A stretch of DNA of 64,000 nucleotides from Chamaecrista fasciculata (Eukaryota > Streptophyta > Magnoliopsida > Fabales > Fabaceae): contig QANZ01016493.1 in the NCBI GenBank assembly GCA_003254925.1, positions 62,001 to 126,000 of the forward strand. Direction: 5' to 3'. The notes under the pieces are model-generated. The model did no database searches. It was given only the letters and a program-made list of their open reading frames with translations, and was not told the origin of the DNA. The first letter of the stretch is position 1. Each line of letters starts with the position of its first letter. Shown here one piece after another: positions 23,911 through 36,377 of this stretch. The position numbers and the translations under genes were made by a program.

Positions 23911-25931
23911 AGATATTGTATATTCATACTATTATCTTACTATCATACTATAATCTTCTCCTACATGGTAAATCACTAAATATCTTCCTCAATATCTCTC
24001 TATCTCACACACATACCTCATATTAATATTTCTAGACAGTGGATCATGCATTGTATATTATTATGAGTATCCAATTACATGGATCTTGATCCCAAAATTA
24101 ATATGTACTGTTGGTACTAGGCACTAAGAAATTTCCTTCCTAATTCAATTACAATTTCATAAATTATTTTATTTCTTCACTTCTTTCAAAAAGTGCATAT
24201 AAATGATTGAGAAACCATTAATAATCTGTATCTCATGATTTTTTGCTTCAAAAGTGCAAACACGTTTAATTATGTTTTTAGTATAATCCAGACTTTCTTT
24301 TTTCCGATTTTTTAACTTAATTACATTTGATTATGTGATCTTATATATTTATCAGATTCACCAATAATGGAGTTTAATTTAACATACTTTAACATATATG
24401 CCTGTGAAGTTTGAACTTTGATCCAAGTAGCTTATTTTCCAGTATATATATATATATATATATATATTACTGCTAATCAAAATTTGTTACTAAATAATTA
24501 TGTGTTTAAACAAATTCTCATCTAGTCTGTTTGGGAGTGCATCCATTACATTTAGTAACATTTTAATTTGAATGAATATTATAAGTTGTTTGTTTGTGTA
24601 TTAGTAAAATAAGTCATTTATATAAATACCATTTCAATAAATCACCGTTACATTTAATATTCAATTATCAATACACCTCAACTCAAATATTTATAATTAT
24701 TTACTTTTGATCCCCAAATTTGCATTAAAATGATGCCTCCAAATAAATCTCACTATAAAAAATATCAAAATGTTGCTTCAAAACAAATGTCACTAGTATA
24801 AACTCTCACAAATTTTTCAACAATACTAAACACAAAACTTTTAACAAAGCATTTACCCAGCATTACTGTTATATAAAAAAAAAATCAATAACAAGTACAT
24901 TAGTATTTACCTTAAAGTCAACAATAAAAAGTTTTTTTTTCTTATATTTTTATCGTTATATAATCTTAAAATATTCTTACAATTCTTTTTAACCTATAAC
25001 AATCATTTAATATTAATTTAAATGATTTTACATCTCTAAAAGTTCATTTACCATTCTTAGTATTGAGAATGCGTACAATTCATTGAAGAGCTTCCTCGAC
25101 CCAAACAAAATCATTGACAATGGTAATGTTATTCATATTTTTAATAGAAAAAATCTCGTGCATCTATGTTATTTCCTCTAAATTCGTCTATGAAATAAAA
25201 TTTGAGATTTTCTCTTTACTTTATGTCCCTAATCATGTTTCTTCCGTATTCATCATAAAAAATACTAATACATTTTATATATGGACTAAAGCTTTTTCTT
25301 CTTTTTTTCCTACAATGGTAAAATACGTTTATCTTTAATTTCTTCCATTTTCTCATTAGATTTTACTGTATATTTATTTCATATTACATATATTTTAAGG
25401 TGATTCCTTTTATGTTGTTTCTCAATCTATATACATATATACATATATATATTACCAAAGTAAGACTAATTTCAATCTCTCTCTCTCTATATATATATTA
25501 ATCTCTTATTAAATTTTAAAAAATGAAAAAATGAATCAAATATGATATTTCTTAATAAGTAAAGTATTTATTCACTCAAATATTTGAAATCACTTATTAA
25601 AAATGATTAAAAAAAAAAAAAAAAATGAAAGTAACTATGGTAACATCCCACAAATCGTGTGGACAAATGATTTTGTTAATTATTTTACATTAAATATTAA
25701 TTTAATAAAGAGTTTTGCTATGGAGCCTCTCTCTCTTCTCTCTCCAAACCTTAGTTGCCGCTCCATTCCTCTACATTCTTCCAGATGTGGCCACGCGGGG
25801 AGGAGTTGTAGAAATTCTGCGACTCCTCCCTCCTCCTCCTTCTCTCGTATTCGGTTCGATTTTTTGTTTTAATAAATTTATATCTGATTTAGTCTTCCAT
25901 TTTGGTGGTGTTTTCTCAGATCTAATTATGT
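23911..25931. other. AT-rich intergenic DNA with an (AT)n run
   Basis: Long AT-rich spacer. It has an (AT) microsatellite at about 24444-24467. A GC-richer patch at 25720-25860 could code for about 45 residues but matches nothing I recognise. The motif AGAGTTTTGCTAT near 25709 resembles the left end of the MITE at 26635. Confidence 0.45.
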
Positions 25932-25933
25932 TA

Positions 25934-26207
25934 CTCCCTCCGTTCCTGAATATCTGCTTTTCTGGAGAACTTTTTTTATTCCAAAATATCTGATGTTTTA
26001 TAACTTCAAGAGAGCATTAATTATTCTTTTACCATTCTATCCCTATTAAATATAGTAGAATCATAAATGAATAAACATTTTCCTAGTAATTTAATAGGGA
26101 TAGTTTAGTCTTTTTACCTCATTTTTCTCTTCATTTTAGGTGAGCTAATCATTTCCTTGGTCTGTGTGTTTTTACCTTAAACATCAGATATATAGGAATG
26201 GAGGGAG
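25934..26207. mobile_element. Stowaway MITE
   Basis: Ends CTCCCTCCGTTCCTGAATAT and the complement of ATATAGGAATGGAGGGAG, with TA on both sides (25932-25933, 26208-26209). These are the classic Stowaway (Tc1/mariner) termini and target duplication. Length 274 bp, no coding capacity. Confidence 0.92.
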
Positions 26208-26634
26208 TATCTTTTAGTAGTGTTTTCCCCTTTTGTGGTGTGTTTCTTTTATGGGTGTTATTTTATTTAAGATCTTGTTCAGTCCTGCTTAGTAGTGGCC
26301 TTCGAGATCATGTTTTTCTGCTTTTCTTGTTGGTGGAAGTCGATGATGGATGATGATTTCTTCTCTATAAACAGAAAGTATGAGATTAAGCAACTTGTTG
26401 ACAATACATTTAGTGATGATTTGTATCCTTGGGATTTATTCCATATAGGATCTGTTAGTCCTCAAGATTTCTTCTATATAAGACTTATTTTTGCACATAT
26501 TTTGTCCTCAAGTTCAACAATGTTTAGGTTTATGTTTCATCTATTGTATCAGTTACAAAATTTTTTGAACATTTGTAAGTACCGTTTAACTTTCATATAA
26601 TATTATTTATTAATTTCTTATAAAAAAAATAAAA

Positions 26635-26755
26635 GAGTTTTGCTATAAAAAATCTCATAGCTTAGCTTAAGCTATGGGCCTTTTATCTCTATTTTTGGCA
26701 TATTTTCCTAAGTAATTAATGAAAATCAAAATTAAAAGGAAAAAAAAGAAAAAAG

Positions 26756-26822
<67 letters not shown>

Positions 26823-26863
26823 TTATAACTTAAGCTATCGGATTTTTTATAGCAAACCTCTCT
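26635..26863. mobile_element. MITE with GAGTTTTGCTATAAAAAATC ends, holding a (GA)n run
   Basis: The left end GAGTTTTGCTATAAAAAATC is mirrored by GATTTTTTATAGCAAACCTC on the right. AATAAAA flanks both sides (26628-26634, 26864-26870), a duplication close to hAT size. Inside is a roughly 60-base (GA) microsatellite, 26757-26818. Confidence 0.6.
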
Positions 26864-26870
26864 AATAAAA

Positions 26871-27795
26871 GCCTAAAGTAAACAAATAAGATTGCTTAAT
26901 TTCACGTACGTACACAAAGTCACAAACTAATAATAATTAGTTAATTACACTGCCAAACATTACCCGTTGATATCTACTCCATTTGTAACGAAAAAATATG
27001 TTAAATATATACGAGGATACGAAGTAATCTGAAAAGATCAATGCCATCCATCTAAAATATTAAATATATGAGATGAGATGGGGTCCTAAAATTAATTATG
27101 AGTTAATAATTTGAAAGAGATATCCAAACTGAAACTTTTGTGTCATTATTGTATTAAAAAAAAAAGGGCCATAATTCGATAAAGTTTAGGAATTATTCTA
27201 AATTTTGATATCATTATATGTCACTAGCGCAGGTCAAAGTTCGCTTCATAGTTAATGGTAACATCAACATCATCTTGTTTACAACAAAAGTACAAACACA
27301 ATGTCACTATCGTCTCATGTTATATTCGTATTTTATTTACTCTTAAACGTGGCTAATTAAAATGTAAATATATATTCGGGGTCAAAATATCATATTCATC
27401 TCTGAAGTAGAGGGCAAATCAAAAGTTTTCAATTTTGTATCAATAAATTTTTTTTTTACTTCATTTTGGTATTAAAAGTTTTCAATTTGTTTCACAATCT
27501 CATTAAGTCATTTTTCAATAAATATTTGTGTCACAATCACATTTTTCAATAAACAATATGAGAAAAGACCATATTTACTGTTTTTGTGAGATAAGGAGAT
27601 ATTTATTATTATTATTATTATTGCTACGTACTCATCTAGTAAAACACACATATGAGAGATCAATTATTTATATGATTATATCAATTGTCTAGTTGATAAG
27701 TATAAAAATTAAACAATCATAATACAGAATGATGATAAAACAAATTGAAAGTTTTAAAGACCAAATGAAACAAGAAAACATTTTAGGGACTAACA
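26871..27795. other. AT-rich spacer with a weak foldback
   Basis: Phrases near 27420-27490 (AAAAGTTTTCAATTT) have complements near 27740-27790, suggesting an old foldback MITE. No gene is seen. Confidence 0.35.
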
Positions 27796-27799
27796 CAAA

Positions 27800-28527
27800 A
27801 TCTGAAAGATACAGAGAAAATCTGAAAAATGTATTGTATTGCCTCAATCAATGTTCTTACACAGTACGAATTTAATACACAATGAAATGGAATAATTCTA
27901 AGAATCTTTCTAATAACAGAAATGGGACAGCTCATGAGTAGTACATTCTAGAGCACTGGTGAGTCATCACAGTACAGCTAGTTGACACTTAAGCATGACA
28001 GTGCACCTATGTGGCATATGAGTCACTAACAGCCCCCTGCAAACTCAATGGAGAGTCTTGGACATTGAGTTTGGAACGCAGAGAAAGAAACTGAGTTTTT
28101 GGAAGTGGTTTAGTGAGGATATCTGCAATCTGGTCTTTAGCAGAGACATGTGTAACAATAATCTCCCCTCGTTGCACTTTTTCTCTTACAAAATAGAGAT
28201 CAAGTTCTAGATGTTTAGTCCTTGAATGGAGCACTGGATTGGCAGAAAGCAACACTGTGCTCTGATTATCACAATAGATGAGTGGTGGCTGAGAAAACAC
28301 AGGAAACTGAAGTTCAGAAAATAAGGAACGAAGCCAAGATATTTCAGCAACTACCAAGGCTAATGCACGATATTCTGCTTCAGTAGATGATCTAGAGACA
28401 ACTGGTTGTTTCTTTGAAACCCAAGAGATCAAATTTGGACCAAGATACACACAAAAGCCAGAAGTGGAGCGTCTGTCAACAGGATCAGAAGCCCAATCAG
28501 CATCACATAAGGCTAGTATTCGAGGTT
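27800..28527 (-). mobile_element. Ty1/copia retrotransposon 3' end (RNase H plus 3' LTR), truncated
   Basis: On the minus strand, from about 28525 to 28007, the frame encodes a copia RNase H: CDADWASDPVDRRSTSGFCV, SSTEAEYRALA, YCDNQSTVLLSANPV and ADILTKPL. A purine tract (GCAGGGGGC) is followed by TGTTAG at 28031, the typical start of a 3' LTR, which runs to about 27800. The far LTR end is unclear. Integrase, RT and the 5' LTR are absent; the element is cut at 28527, next to an N and a GGGTACCC-rich repeat. Confidence 0.85.
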
Positions 28528-28690
28528 NGGGTGGGTACCCCAATCTCCGTACCCGGACCCATACCCGTAAATTTAAATGGGTAAATCCCCATACTCGGAC
28601 CTGTATATTTTTACCCGAGCCCATACCCAAACTCATCGAGTAAAATTTGCGAGTCCCCGTCGGATATTGGTATTTTGATCATCCCTAACT
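28528..28690. repeat. GGGTACCC/GGGTATGG-rich repeat fragment
   Basis: Repeated pieces of CCCATACCCG, GTACCCGGAC and ATGGGTAAAT abut the broken copia end. This resembles the ends of some plant hAT-type non-autonomous elements, but I see no second terminus. Confidence 0.4.
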
Positions 28691-28860
28691 TTAACGCAGG
28701 GACTTTCCCTCCTAAATTAAATAAATAAAGAAAAGAACATTTCATCAGTGACATGGATAAATGAATACAAACACACGTCAATGACATTCATGAGTATTCC
28801 TTTGGATCTTGAATTATGTCGTTGGAGTGTCAATGTGTATGTAAATTAAGTACTTTCACT

Positions 28861-28907
28861 AACCATGATTTGATATTTTGGCCGAAAAAAAAAAACCATG
28901 ATTTGAT
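28861..28907 (+). repeat. Micro-insertion: TTTTGGCCG plus A-tail, 14-bp duplication
   Basis: AACCATGATTTGAT is perfectly repeated at 28861-28874 and 28894-28907 around ATTTTGGCCG plus A9. Confidence 0.82.
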
Positions 28908-28944
28908 CTCTCTATCTCTTGTTCTTTTCCTATTGGATTTAGGT

Positions 28945-29340
28945 AGCACCTGTCGTAATATCTTTTTGGATAAATTATATTTTGATATTCTGTTTTGTGG
29001 ATCAATTTTACTTTGATATCCAGTTCTTTCAAAAGTGACACTTTAGTACCCTGTTCTTTGCACCGTTAACATTTTGGTACCCTGTTATTTCAAAAGTGAC
29101 ATTTTGGTATCTTGTTCTATAAATCGATTTCACTTTGGAACCCTGTTTTTTTCAAGATTTGTTGCCATGTTCTATCTTTGTTGGGGTACTAAAGTGTTAA
29201 CAGTGCAAAGAACATGATACCAACATGTCACTTTTGAAAGAACATGTTATCAAAATGTTAACGGTATAAAGAACAGGGTACCAAAGTGGATACCAGAGTA
29301 CAATTTATCTTTTTTTTTTTGAACCAACACTTGCCGTAAT
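28945..29340. repeat. Probable micro-insertion split by a later foldback MITE
   Basis: CACCTGTCGTAAT (28947-28959) and CACTTGCCGTAAT (29328-29340) match at 11 of 13 bases and enclose the MITE 28968-29309 plus a T-run and GAACCAA. One reading is an A-tailed micro-insertion (minus strand TTGGTTC plus A-tail) whose tail later received the MITE. Confidence 0.45.
28968..29309. mobile_element. Foldback MITE, GGATAAATTATATTTTG family, copy 2
   Basis: Left arm has CAGTTCTTTCAAAAGTGACA and TTTGGTACCCTGTTCTT phrases; the right arm has their complements, ending CAATTTATC. Arms are more diverged than in copies 1 and 3. Confidence 0.6.
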
Positions 29341-29715
29341 TAAGAATTATATGATAATTAAAGTTTAGATAGATGGGTTAGTCCAAGTTTAATGGGCCTA
29401 TGTGGCAGGCTTTAATTTTGGTTGGGCCCAGTTGAGGTTTAGGCTGACACTGCCTCCAGGAAGTCAAGAAAAAGTCTACCAAGTTCCAAAAACTTAAGGA
29501 TACGAAAGTATGCTAAAATCGGGTTGATTGTTATTTTAGCTACAAATTCAGTTAAATTCAAAAGAGTGAATATCTATACTAGTCTATAGGAAGTATTATT
29601 CTTATCAATTTTTTTTTTTTTGTATTAGTCATGTCAAAATAATACTAGATTATTTTTTTATATTCAATCTATCTAGTCATCCCCCCATCTTATGGAATAT
29701 TTCAAAAGGATTATA
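29310..29715. other. Spacer between two foldback MITEs
   Basis: No gene or clear repeat seen apart from T-runs. Confidence 0.4.
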
Positions 29716-29725
29716 ATTCATTTTA

Positions 29726-30161
29726 GGATAAATTACACTTTGGTATCCTATCGTTTGGTCATATTTTATTTTGGTACTCTGTGGTTTAAAAAGTGACACT
29801 TTGGTACCTTGTGGTATTCTTTGAATCTTTGTTAACACTTTGGTACCATTTGGAGTTATTTTGTAATTTTAACCATAACAAATTTTGCAAAACTTACATT
29901 TTGACCCCCAAAATTTTTTTTATAGTTTCCATTTTAATCCCTAGATAATATGTATCCAGGACTTATTTGTAATTTTCTGAAAATATTAGGGTCAATATGT
30001 AATTTTTACAAAATTTGTTATAGTTAAAATTACAAAATAGCTTCAAAGGGTACCAAAGTATTAATGGAGAATACCACAGAGTACCAAAGTGTCACTTTTT
30101 AAACCACAAGGCACCAAAGTGAAATATGATCAAACCACAGAGTACCAAAATGTAATTTACC
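29726..30161. mobile_element. Foldback MITE, GGATAAATTACACTTTGG family, copy 3
   Basis: 436-bp palindrome, GGATAAATTACACTTTGG to CCAAAATGTAATTTACC. ATTCATTTTA is duplicated perfectly at 29716-29725 and 30162-30171 (10 bp), which supports a Mutator-like origin for this family. Confidence 0.82.
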
Positions 30162-30171
30162 ATTCATTTTA

Positions 30172-31267
30172 TATAGATCAACACTAAAATGATAAATAGA
30201 ATATATATATATATATATAACTTTTTTTGTCTTACCCATTAACAAAATCTCCAAACTTCAAATTTTAATTACTTAGCCTCTAACTGAACTAAACAAAATA
30301 ACATGCGCAATTTATGACACTTTTCTAATTTCTCTTGGATTATTTCATCTTGAAGCCTAATCTAGTATTACTAATCAATAATGTTTTTTTAAGTTACATG
30401 TCACAAAATTCATCATGGCTAGTAGCCTAGTATCATACACAAAATTGTTAACTATGCGATGCAACTTGAAAACAAAGTGGACACTAACAACGTATAATCT
30501 AGAAGTTAGGTTGCATCATGTTTAATATACATATATATATATATATATATTCACATTTGTTGAATATAGACACAATTTAGTTTTTCTTAAATTGGTGTGC
30601 TTCATACATCATATATTAATGCACATTATTGTTCAAAAGGAAAAATAAACTAATATACATTGAAAAGAGGGACAAAAAAAAAAATTAAATCATGAGTAAA
30701 GTGAAAGTTACATGTCTAGATAAGATTTGTAAAGGTTGCAAGAATATTAAACAAAACCTAAAGCTAAGCTTCATTATAGCTCTGTTTTTTTTTTCCTCTC
30801 CTTGGTTAATTATCAATAATTGAAAAATAAAAAAGTAATGCATCTACTTTATCAAACCAGAGCTGTGAGTTATAATTAAAGGGAGTTATTGAGATATAGT
30901 TTTAGGATTTACTATTAAATTATTATAGTGCATGCTTAATTGCTTATGGGTTTCAACTATCTTTTTGACTCAAAGTGATCATTGGTTGACCCACACACTG
31001 ATATTTTCAGTGCCTGCTTTCATCATAAGAGCCTTAAGCAAGAATCATTACCATAATCAAATAACCTATGCTTCATTGTTACATATATTTAAGGTCTGGG
31101 ACCAAATGGCATGCAAAACAAGTTATTTTCATGCTCTTTTAGTTATTATTATTATTAACACCAAACTAAGATAAATATAATATATATATATATTATATAG
31201 AGCTAAAATTTTTAGGAAGATTTGTTTATGATCATTAAACAAAATAGTTTACACTTCACTTATTATA
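30172..31267. other. AT-rich spacer with (AT)n runs
   Basis: Contains (AT) microsatellites near 30200-30218 and 30530-30550. No gene-like frame beyond an 80-codon frame with no family features. Confidence 0.45.
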
Positions 31268-31312
31268 GAATATAGAATATATTCGGCCAAAAAAAAAAGA
31301 ATATAGAATATA
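31268..31312 (+). repeat. Micro-insertion: TTCGGCC plus A-tail, 14-bp duplication
   Basis: GAATATAGAATATA is perfectly repeated around TTCGGCC plus A10 (31282-31298). Confidence 0.8.
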
Positions 31313-31865
31313 GGTCAAATACTCACGTTGTTCCCAAAAGTATGGGTAGATTTCAAATTAGTCATAAATGTTTCATTTGTTTCAGATTGATCTTACATGT
31401 TTTCATAATCTTTCACTTTTGGTCCCAAGTTACTGAATGTGGTCATATAATTTTTGTTTCGAGTTCGAAAACGAAAAGTTTAGAGTTATAATTTACTTTT
31501 GATGAGTCTTTTATCAATCCAGTTGGGGTCATTAGTAAATGAGATCACACCAGATCTTGAAAGTGAGCCACTTATTTTACAACTAAACAAGTGAAGTTGG
31601 TCATATATCTATTTTTCAAGTCTGAATGCAACGAATTTGGAACTATGTGTTATACTTGAAGAATTGTTTCTTTGTCCATTTAGAATCATCAACAAATGAG
31701 GTCAAACTGTCCATTAAAAGAGAGTTTGAGAAAAAAAAAACATAAAAACTTATATGACAAACCTGGAACAAATGAAACATTTAACACTAATTTAAAACAA
31801 ATGAGACATTTAACACTAAGTTGAAATCTACTCCATATTTTTGGGATCAATGTAAGTATTTGACC
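31313..31865. mobile_element. Foldback MITE, GGTCAAATACTCACGTTG family
   Basis: Left end GGTCAAATACTCACGTTGTT, then CCCAAAAGTATGGGTAGATTTC; the right end is the complement of GGTCAAATACTTACATTGAT then CCCAAAAATATGGAGTAGATTTC. Length 553 bp. It abuts the micro-insertion at 31268-31312. Confidence 0.65.
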
Positions 31866-31934
31866 TAAAATAAAAATATAAATCTCAAAACAATCTAACT
31901 ATAGAGAACCAAAACTCTTGAGATGCTAATTCTT

Positions 31935-31980
31935 TATAAGATTAATCGACGTTGGCCAAAAAAAAAATATAAGATTAATC
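31935..31980 (+). repeat. Micro-insertion: GACGTTGGCC plus A-tail, 13-bp duplication
   Basis: TATAAGATTAATC is perfectly repeated around GACGTTGGCC plus A10 (31948-31967). The GTTGGCC-A(n) core equals the minus-strand core at 41528-41564. Confidence 0.82.
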
Positions 31981-32853
31981 AACCACCATAAATACATTGT
32001 AGACAAATGAAATAATGAAGGTTGGAGATAGTTCATTGAACTTCAACAGAAGTTACTAGAAATGGGAAACGTGGATCAACTAAGGGTATAAGAAAGTGGT
32101 TTTGTTCCACAGCTCAGCAATTCGTGTAGGTATAAAGCAAAGTTTTTTGGACTATATAACCCATCATAAGTATCTCGACGAGTCATTGAAACAGCAGGGA
32201 AAGCTACTTTATCTTCTTTCTTCTTGTTGTTAATTAGACAACTCATGCAAAAGGTTCTTCCTTTCTACTCAAAATTCTGTGCATTAATTCATGACTTTTC
32301 TTTTCTTTCCCTTGTTCTCTTGATGGACCACCCTACAATGAAGGCTCCTGCTCAAGTATGTTCTCTTGTTAGGGACCACTCTGTGATGGCTCGACCCTGT
32401 GTTCTCACTTATAGGATAACTCATAAACGTGCTCACATCAAGTACCATATAGGGACACTGGGACCAAACTCTCAAGGATTATATATATATATATATATAT
32501 ATATCCTCTTCACAATAATGTCAATGTATTATATATACATACATATATATGTTTAGTTTCTCAATACCTCTACTAGGGGCAATTTTGTTGGAGACAACGT
32601 TGGGTATTATAAGTTCACTACTTTGTGGGACACTAGTGTCCCTTCAGCTAGACCCAACCCAAGTTGATAATATATATAATTTTTTCACTAAAAATGCATA
32701 AAACTCTTTTTTTGTTTCCATCTTGTATTCTCTACTAGAGGTAATTCTATTCGAAATATTGTCACACATTAAATATGAGTACTTCTTGGAGTAAAAATTT
32801 GCACATGAGTTCTTTACTTTGTTGAAGACTAATCTCTTCCGGTAGGCTCAACT

Positions 32854-32903
32854 TGCTGATCTTTGGTCCCTAATTACAAAACATGCTGATCTTTGGTCCC
32901 TAA
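32854..32903 (+). repeat. Micro-insertion, 20-bp duplication
   Basis: TGCTGATCTTTGGTCCCTAA is perfectly repeated around a 10-base insert, TTACAAAACA. The A-run is short and followed by CA. Confidence 0.7.
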
Positions 32904-34451
32904 GCAGTATATTTAGTAATTTACAATTTCCATGTTAAGTGAATCCCATTGAGTAACATGCTGACTCTGTGGCTAGCAATGTTTTAGGTAATTTTGTGTT
33001 TGTCCTTGTCTTTGGTTTGGTGGGTCACTCTCACAGCCTGTAAATTCTCAAATTTCACACAAGGAAATTAACCCCATGCACAAATCAATTTGAATGGATG
33101 ATGCATTTAATTTGTGTAAAGGAATAAATTCTATGCCAAAACGTCATGTGTGAGTTCCAAACCTTTTGGCTTATATCAAAATGGAAAATCTAAATGGTGA
33201 TACTGATACTTCATGTAGTGTGAGAGGTAGATCATTATGAATATGACTAGGCAAACGATAAAATTTGTTATAATTATGTATGGACTATGGATGAATTAAT
33301 AAAAAATAGTGAACATTTTTTCTAAAAAAAAGAAAAACTTTGAATCATTTGCAAGTGCCTTTATAATTTTGAGGATTTAAATTAGAGTAAACATATTGGT
33401 CCCTGAAAGATATATTCTTCTAATCCTTGAAAGTCGTTGATACAATACAACTTAATCTCTTAAACTCACTTTTAGAAGCTAATTTGTAAGGATAAAATTA
33501 TTTAAATGTATTGATTACACGACTTTCAAATATTATAGATTGTATACTAAATTTTCTGAGACTGAATTGTTAATTCAAGTATTTTTCAAGGAGTATAATT
33601 TATATGTAAAATTATTTGAAGGTGGTATTTTCACAATAAAGCTGAAAAGGAAGCATTTGCATTCTTGTATAAAAAAGTATTCTCCATTTGGATAGTTATA
33701 TATTTAAAGATGGAAAAGATAATTTATTACAGCTAAATATACAGGAACATCATTTTAGTAAGTTTGATGAAAGCATACACTTGAAATGGACCTTACCTTA
33801 GCATTTGTAAAATTGATAGTTGGGGAAGAGATAGAAGAAGAGGGACCCCATGAAGTTGAACAAACTTGCTTTAAAGTCACCAGTCATCTTCTCCGCCTAA
33901 CTGCATTGGCCACATCATTGGATTGCCTTTCCCAATGCATTTGTTGGCTTCTTGCACTATCACATTCTCAGCATATTGATGGTGCTCAAAGTGAAAACAC
34001 AAAAAATTATAGGAAGAAAAAGGTTTTGTTCACATTTATAGGAGGAAACCATTTGAAATTTACCAGAAAAATCTAGCTTAGCATAAATGGAGTAGTCTGC
34101 TTGCAGAGTTATAAGAGTAAGGATTTCTGGGTTTCATCTTGTTTCATCCATAAATCCTTTTGTGTGCATTTTGAATGTTTGAGTTAATGCCTATGCTGGT
34201 CATATTATATTCCTGCGCATAAATTTGTCATATCTTGCACTTGTTGTGGGATTTCTTCATATTTACAAACTAATATGTAAAGCTAGATGAACAAGCATGT
34301 TAATTACCACTCAGCAATGATGATATTCTGTATATTACAGTATCTGAATTTCATTTTTGGTTTTTTCCCCCTTACTATCAATTATAGGATGTGCATGAGG
34401 AATAGAGAATGGTGTTTGAAGAACTTGGTTTATATAATGTCATAAATTCCC
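32904..34451. other. Upstream region of the IQD gene
   Basis: Mostly AT-rich spacer. A 96-codon frame at 33786-34076 has no family features and may be leader sequence. A polypyrimidine tract and AG at about 34349-34387 suggest a 5' UTR intron ending just before the IQD start. Confidence 0.4.
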
Positions 34452-36377
34452 ATGGCAAATTTGAAGTGCTGGTTTGGAAGATGGGTAAAAAAACTCTTCA
34501 CTCCTGAGTCAAAGGCTAAAGTAAGAAGTTTCTTAGAAGACCCTTTTATATATACAGCAAGAGTTATATCAATCAAACAGTGCCTGTTTTGGTTAATTTT
34601 TCTTTTTTAATTATGTGATCTCATCAGAAGCAAAAGAAATGGGGATGGAGTGTAGGAAGGCTTAAGATGAAACAGTGTCCCTCACTTATTACAGCACCAA
34701 ATAGGACACTAAGTGAAGCAAGAGAAGAGCAGAGAAAGCAGGCTTTGACTGTGGCTATTGCAACAGCAGCTGCTGCAGAGGCTGCTGTTGCCGCGGCTCA
34801 TGCTGCTGCTGAGGTTGTCCGGTTAACCGGTAATTCTTATTCATTTTCTTATCTTTGCAAAGGAGACAGAAACTTGGCAGCTATTAAGATTCAAAGTGCA
34901 TTTCGTGGACATCTTGTAAGTTTCTTCCTCAGAACTTTGTTCATTCCTATGGTTTCAAATTGAAAAGGTCAAAACGCACAAAACCACCTTGATTCCTGAA
35001 TTTTTGTCTCTGTGCCACAAGTTTTCCTAAACTATGAAAGTGACAAAAGACTCCCCAAACTTTTGATTTTGTGCAAAAGACCCATTTTGTTAAGCTTTTT
35101 ATTTAATTTTTTTTATTTATAATTTTATGATTTTTGTTACATTTCACATTGATATAAACAATGATTAACTACTGTTGCAATTGATAATAGCCACAAAACT
35201 AAAAATTCTTGATTTTTTCAATGAAAATTTTAATAAAAGGGGTTATTTGCACAAAATAAAAATTGAAAGGGACTTTTTTACACAATAACTAAAGTTTAGG
35301 AGAGTTTTATGTATTTTAACCAATTGAAAGTGTGTGTAGTTTGTTCTTTTAAGAGGTTCACTTAAACTGACTTGATTTCTAAATTATGGGAATAGGCTAG
35401 GAAAGCATTAAGAGCATTAAAGGGAGTAGTAAGACTGCAAGCTATAGTTCGAGGTCAAGCCGTGAGACGTCAATTGTTCAGAAGTCTAAAGTGTTTTCCC
35501 TCCAATTCAACAGAGAATGTAGAAATCCAGGAAAGAAATAGTCATACTGCAGAAGAAAGCTACAAAAATGATAAGAGCAATCTGTTGCCAGACCAGAAAA
35601 GGAAGTTGGAAATTAAGGTAATTATGTAACATTGTTATTAGTAATCACTAATCAGGGAGAATTTTATGTGTGGGAAGAAAACAACCCAACATTGTCTTCA
35701 GTTATCCATTTTTCCAATAGAAAACTTGGTAAGTAGATTCACTCTACAAAAGATTAGTAGGTCAGACAGATGAGATTTTAAGAAAACACTGATTTCTATC
35801 TTTTTTTTTTCTGATTCAGATGCAATTTTTGTTTTTGCATTGATGTTGAACGAATCCCTTTTGTAATCCACTCATAAATTTTGTTGCAGCCTGAATGCCA
35901 CAAACAAAGTACTTGGGATTGCAGCTTGCACTCAAAAGAAGACATGGAAGCCATATGGTTAAGAAAGCAAGAGGCCACTCTCAAAAGAGAACGAATGAAG
36001 CAGTATTCATTCTCACACCGGGTAATCTCATTTGTTCTCACCTTATTATTCACTCTTGTTACTCCTAAGTCCTAAGGGACACATAAGAGAAGTTTCTAAC
36101 GTGTAGAATATAATAAGTCATGAAATGGCCAATGAAAATCATTGTTCAGTGACTTCAGTCTCACATAATAAAGACACAGACAGAATCACTGTATCCCTAA
36201 GAATTGGCATGTGATTATCTTTTCTAGGAGAGAAGAAGTTCCCACATGGTGGAAGAAAATGGGTCCAGTAAGGAATTGAGAAGAGAGAGGTGCCGTACTC
36301 TAGGACAATGGCTGCATGAAGAAACATGTAGAAGTAAAAGGAATGGGTTGGAATTGTATGGTTCAACACAAGCTTAG
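34452..36377 (+). CDS. IQ-domain (IQD) calmodulin-binding protein, complete
   Basis: Exons 34452-34520, 34628-34915, 35396-35617, 35890-36021 and 36228-36377 join in frame to 286 residues. The plant IQ67 domain is clear: an Ala-rich helix ([20 protein letters not shown]), then [20 protein letters not shown] and [19 protein letters not shown], which contain tandem IQ motifs, with the conserved exon boundary inside the domain after GHL. A short basic N-terminus ([20 protein letters not shown]) and the [18 protein letters not shown] motif near residues 220-240 are also typical. IQD proteins bind calmodulin and many associate with microtubules and the plasma membrane as scaffolds. The protein is short and has no evident long DUF4005 tail. 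A MITE sits in intron 2. The subgroup is not assigned. Confidence 0.93.
34967..35321. mobile_element. Foldback MITE in IQD intron 2
   Basis: Ends GGTCAAAACGCACAAAACCA and the complement of AAAACTCTCCTAAACTTT...; the element closes with TTTTAACC. AATTGAAAA (34958-34966) and AATTGAAAG (35322-35330) form a 9-bp duplication with one mismatch. The right end is 65 bp before the acceptor of exon 3. Confidence 0.65.

Noticed and set aside
25603-25993. Overlapping frames of about 90 codons
   Set aside because: Low-complexity Ser/Pro-rich translations in repeat-like DNA, with no conserved pattern.
32224-32556. 110-codon frame at 32224
   Set aside because: It ends in an (AT)n tract, has no family motif, and no splice partners were found.
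33786-34076. 96-codon frame upstream of IQD
   Set aside because: No recognisable motif; more likely leader or spacer sequence.
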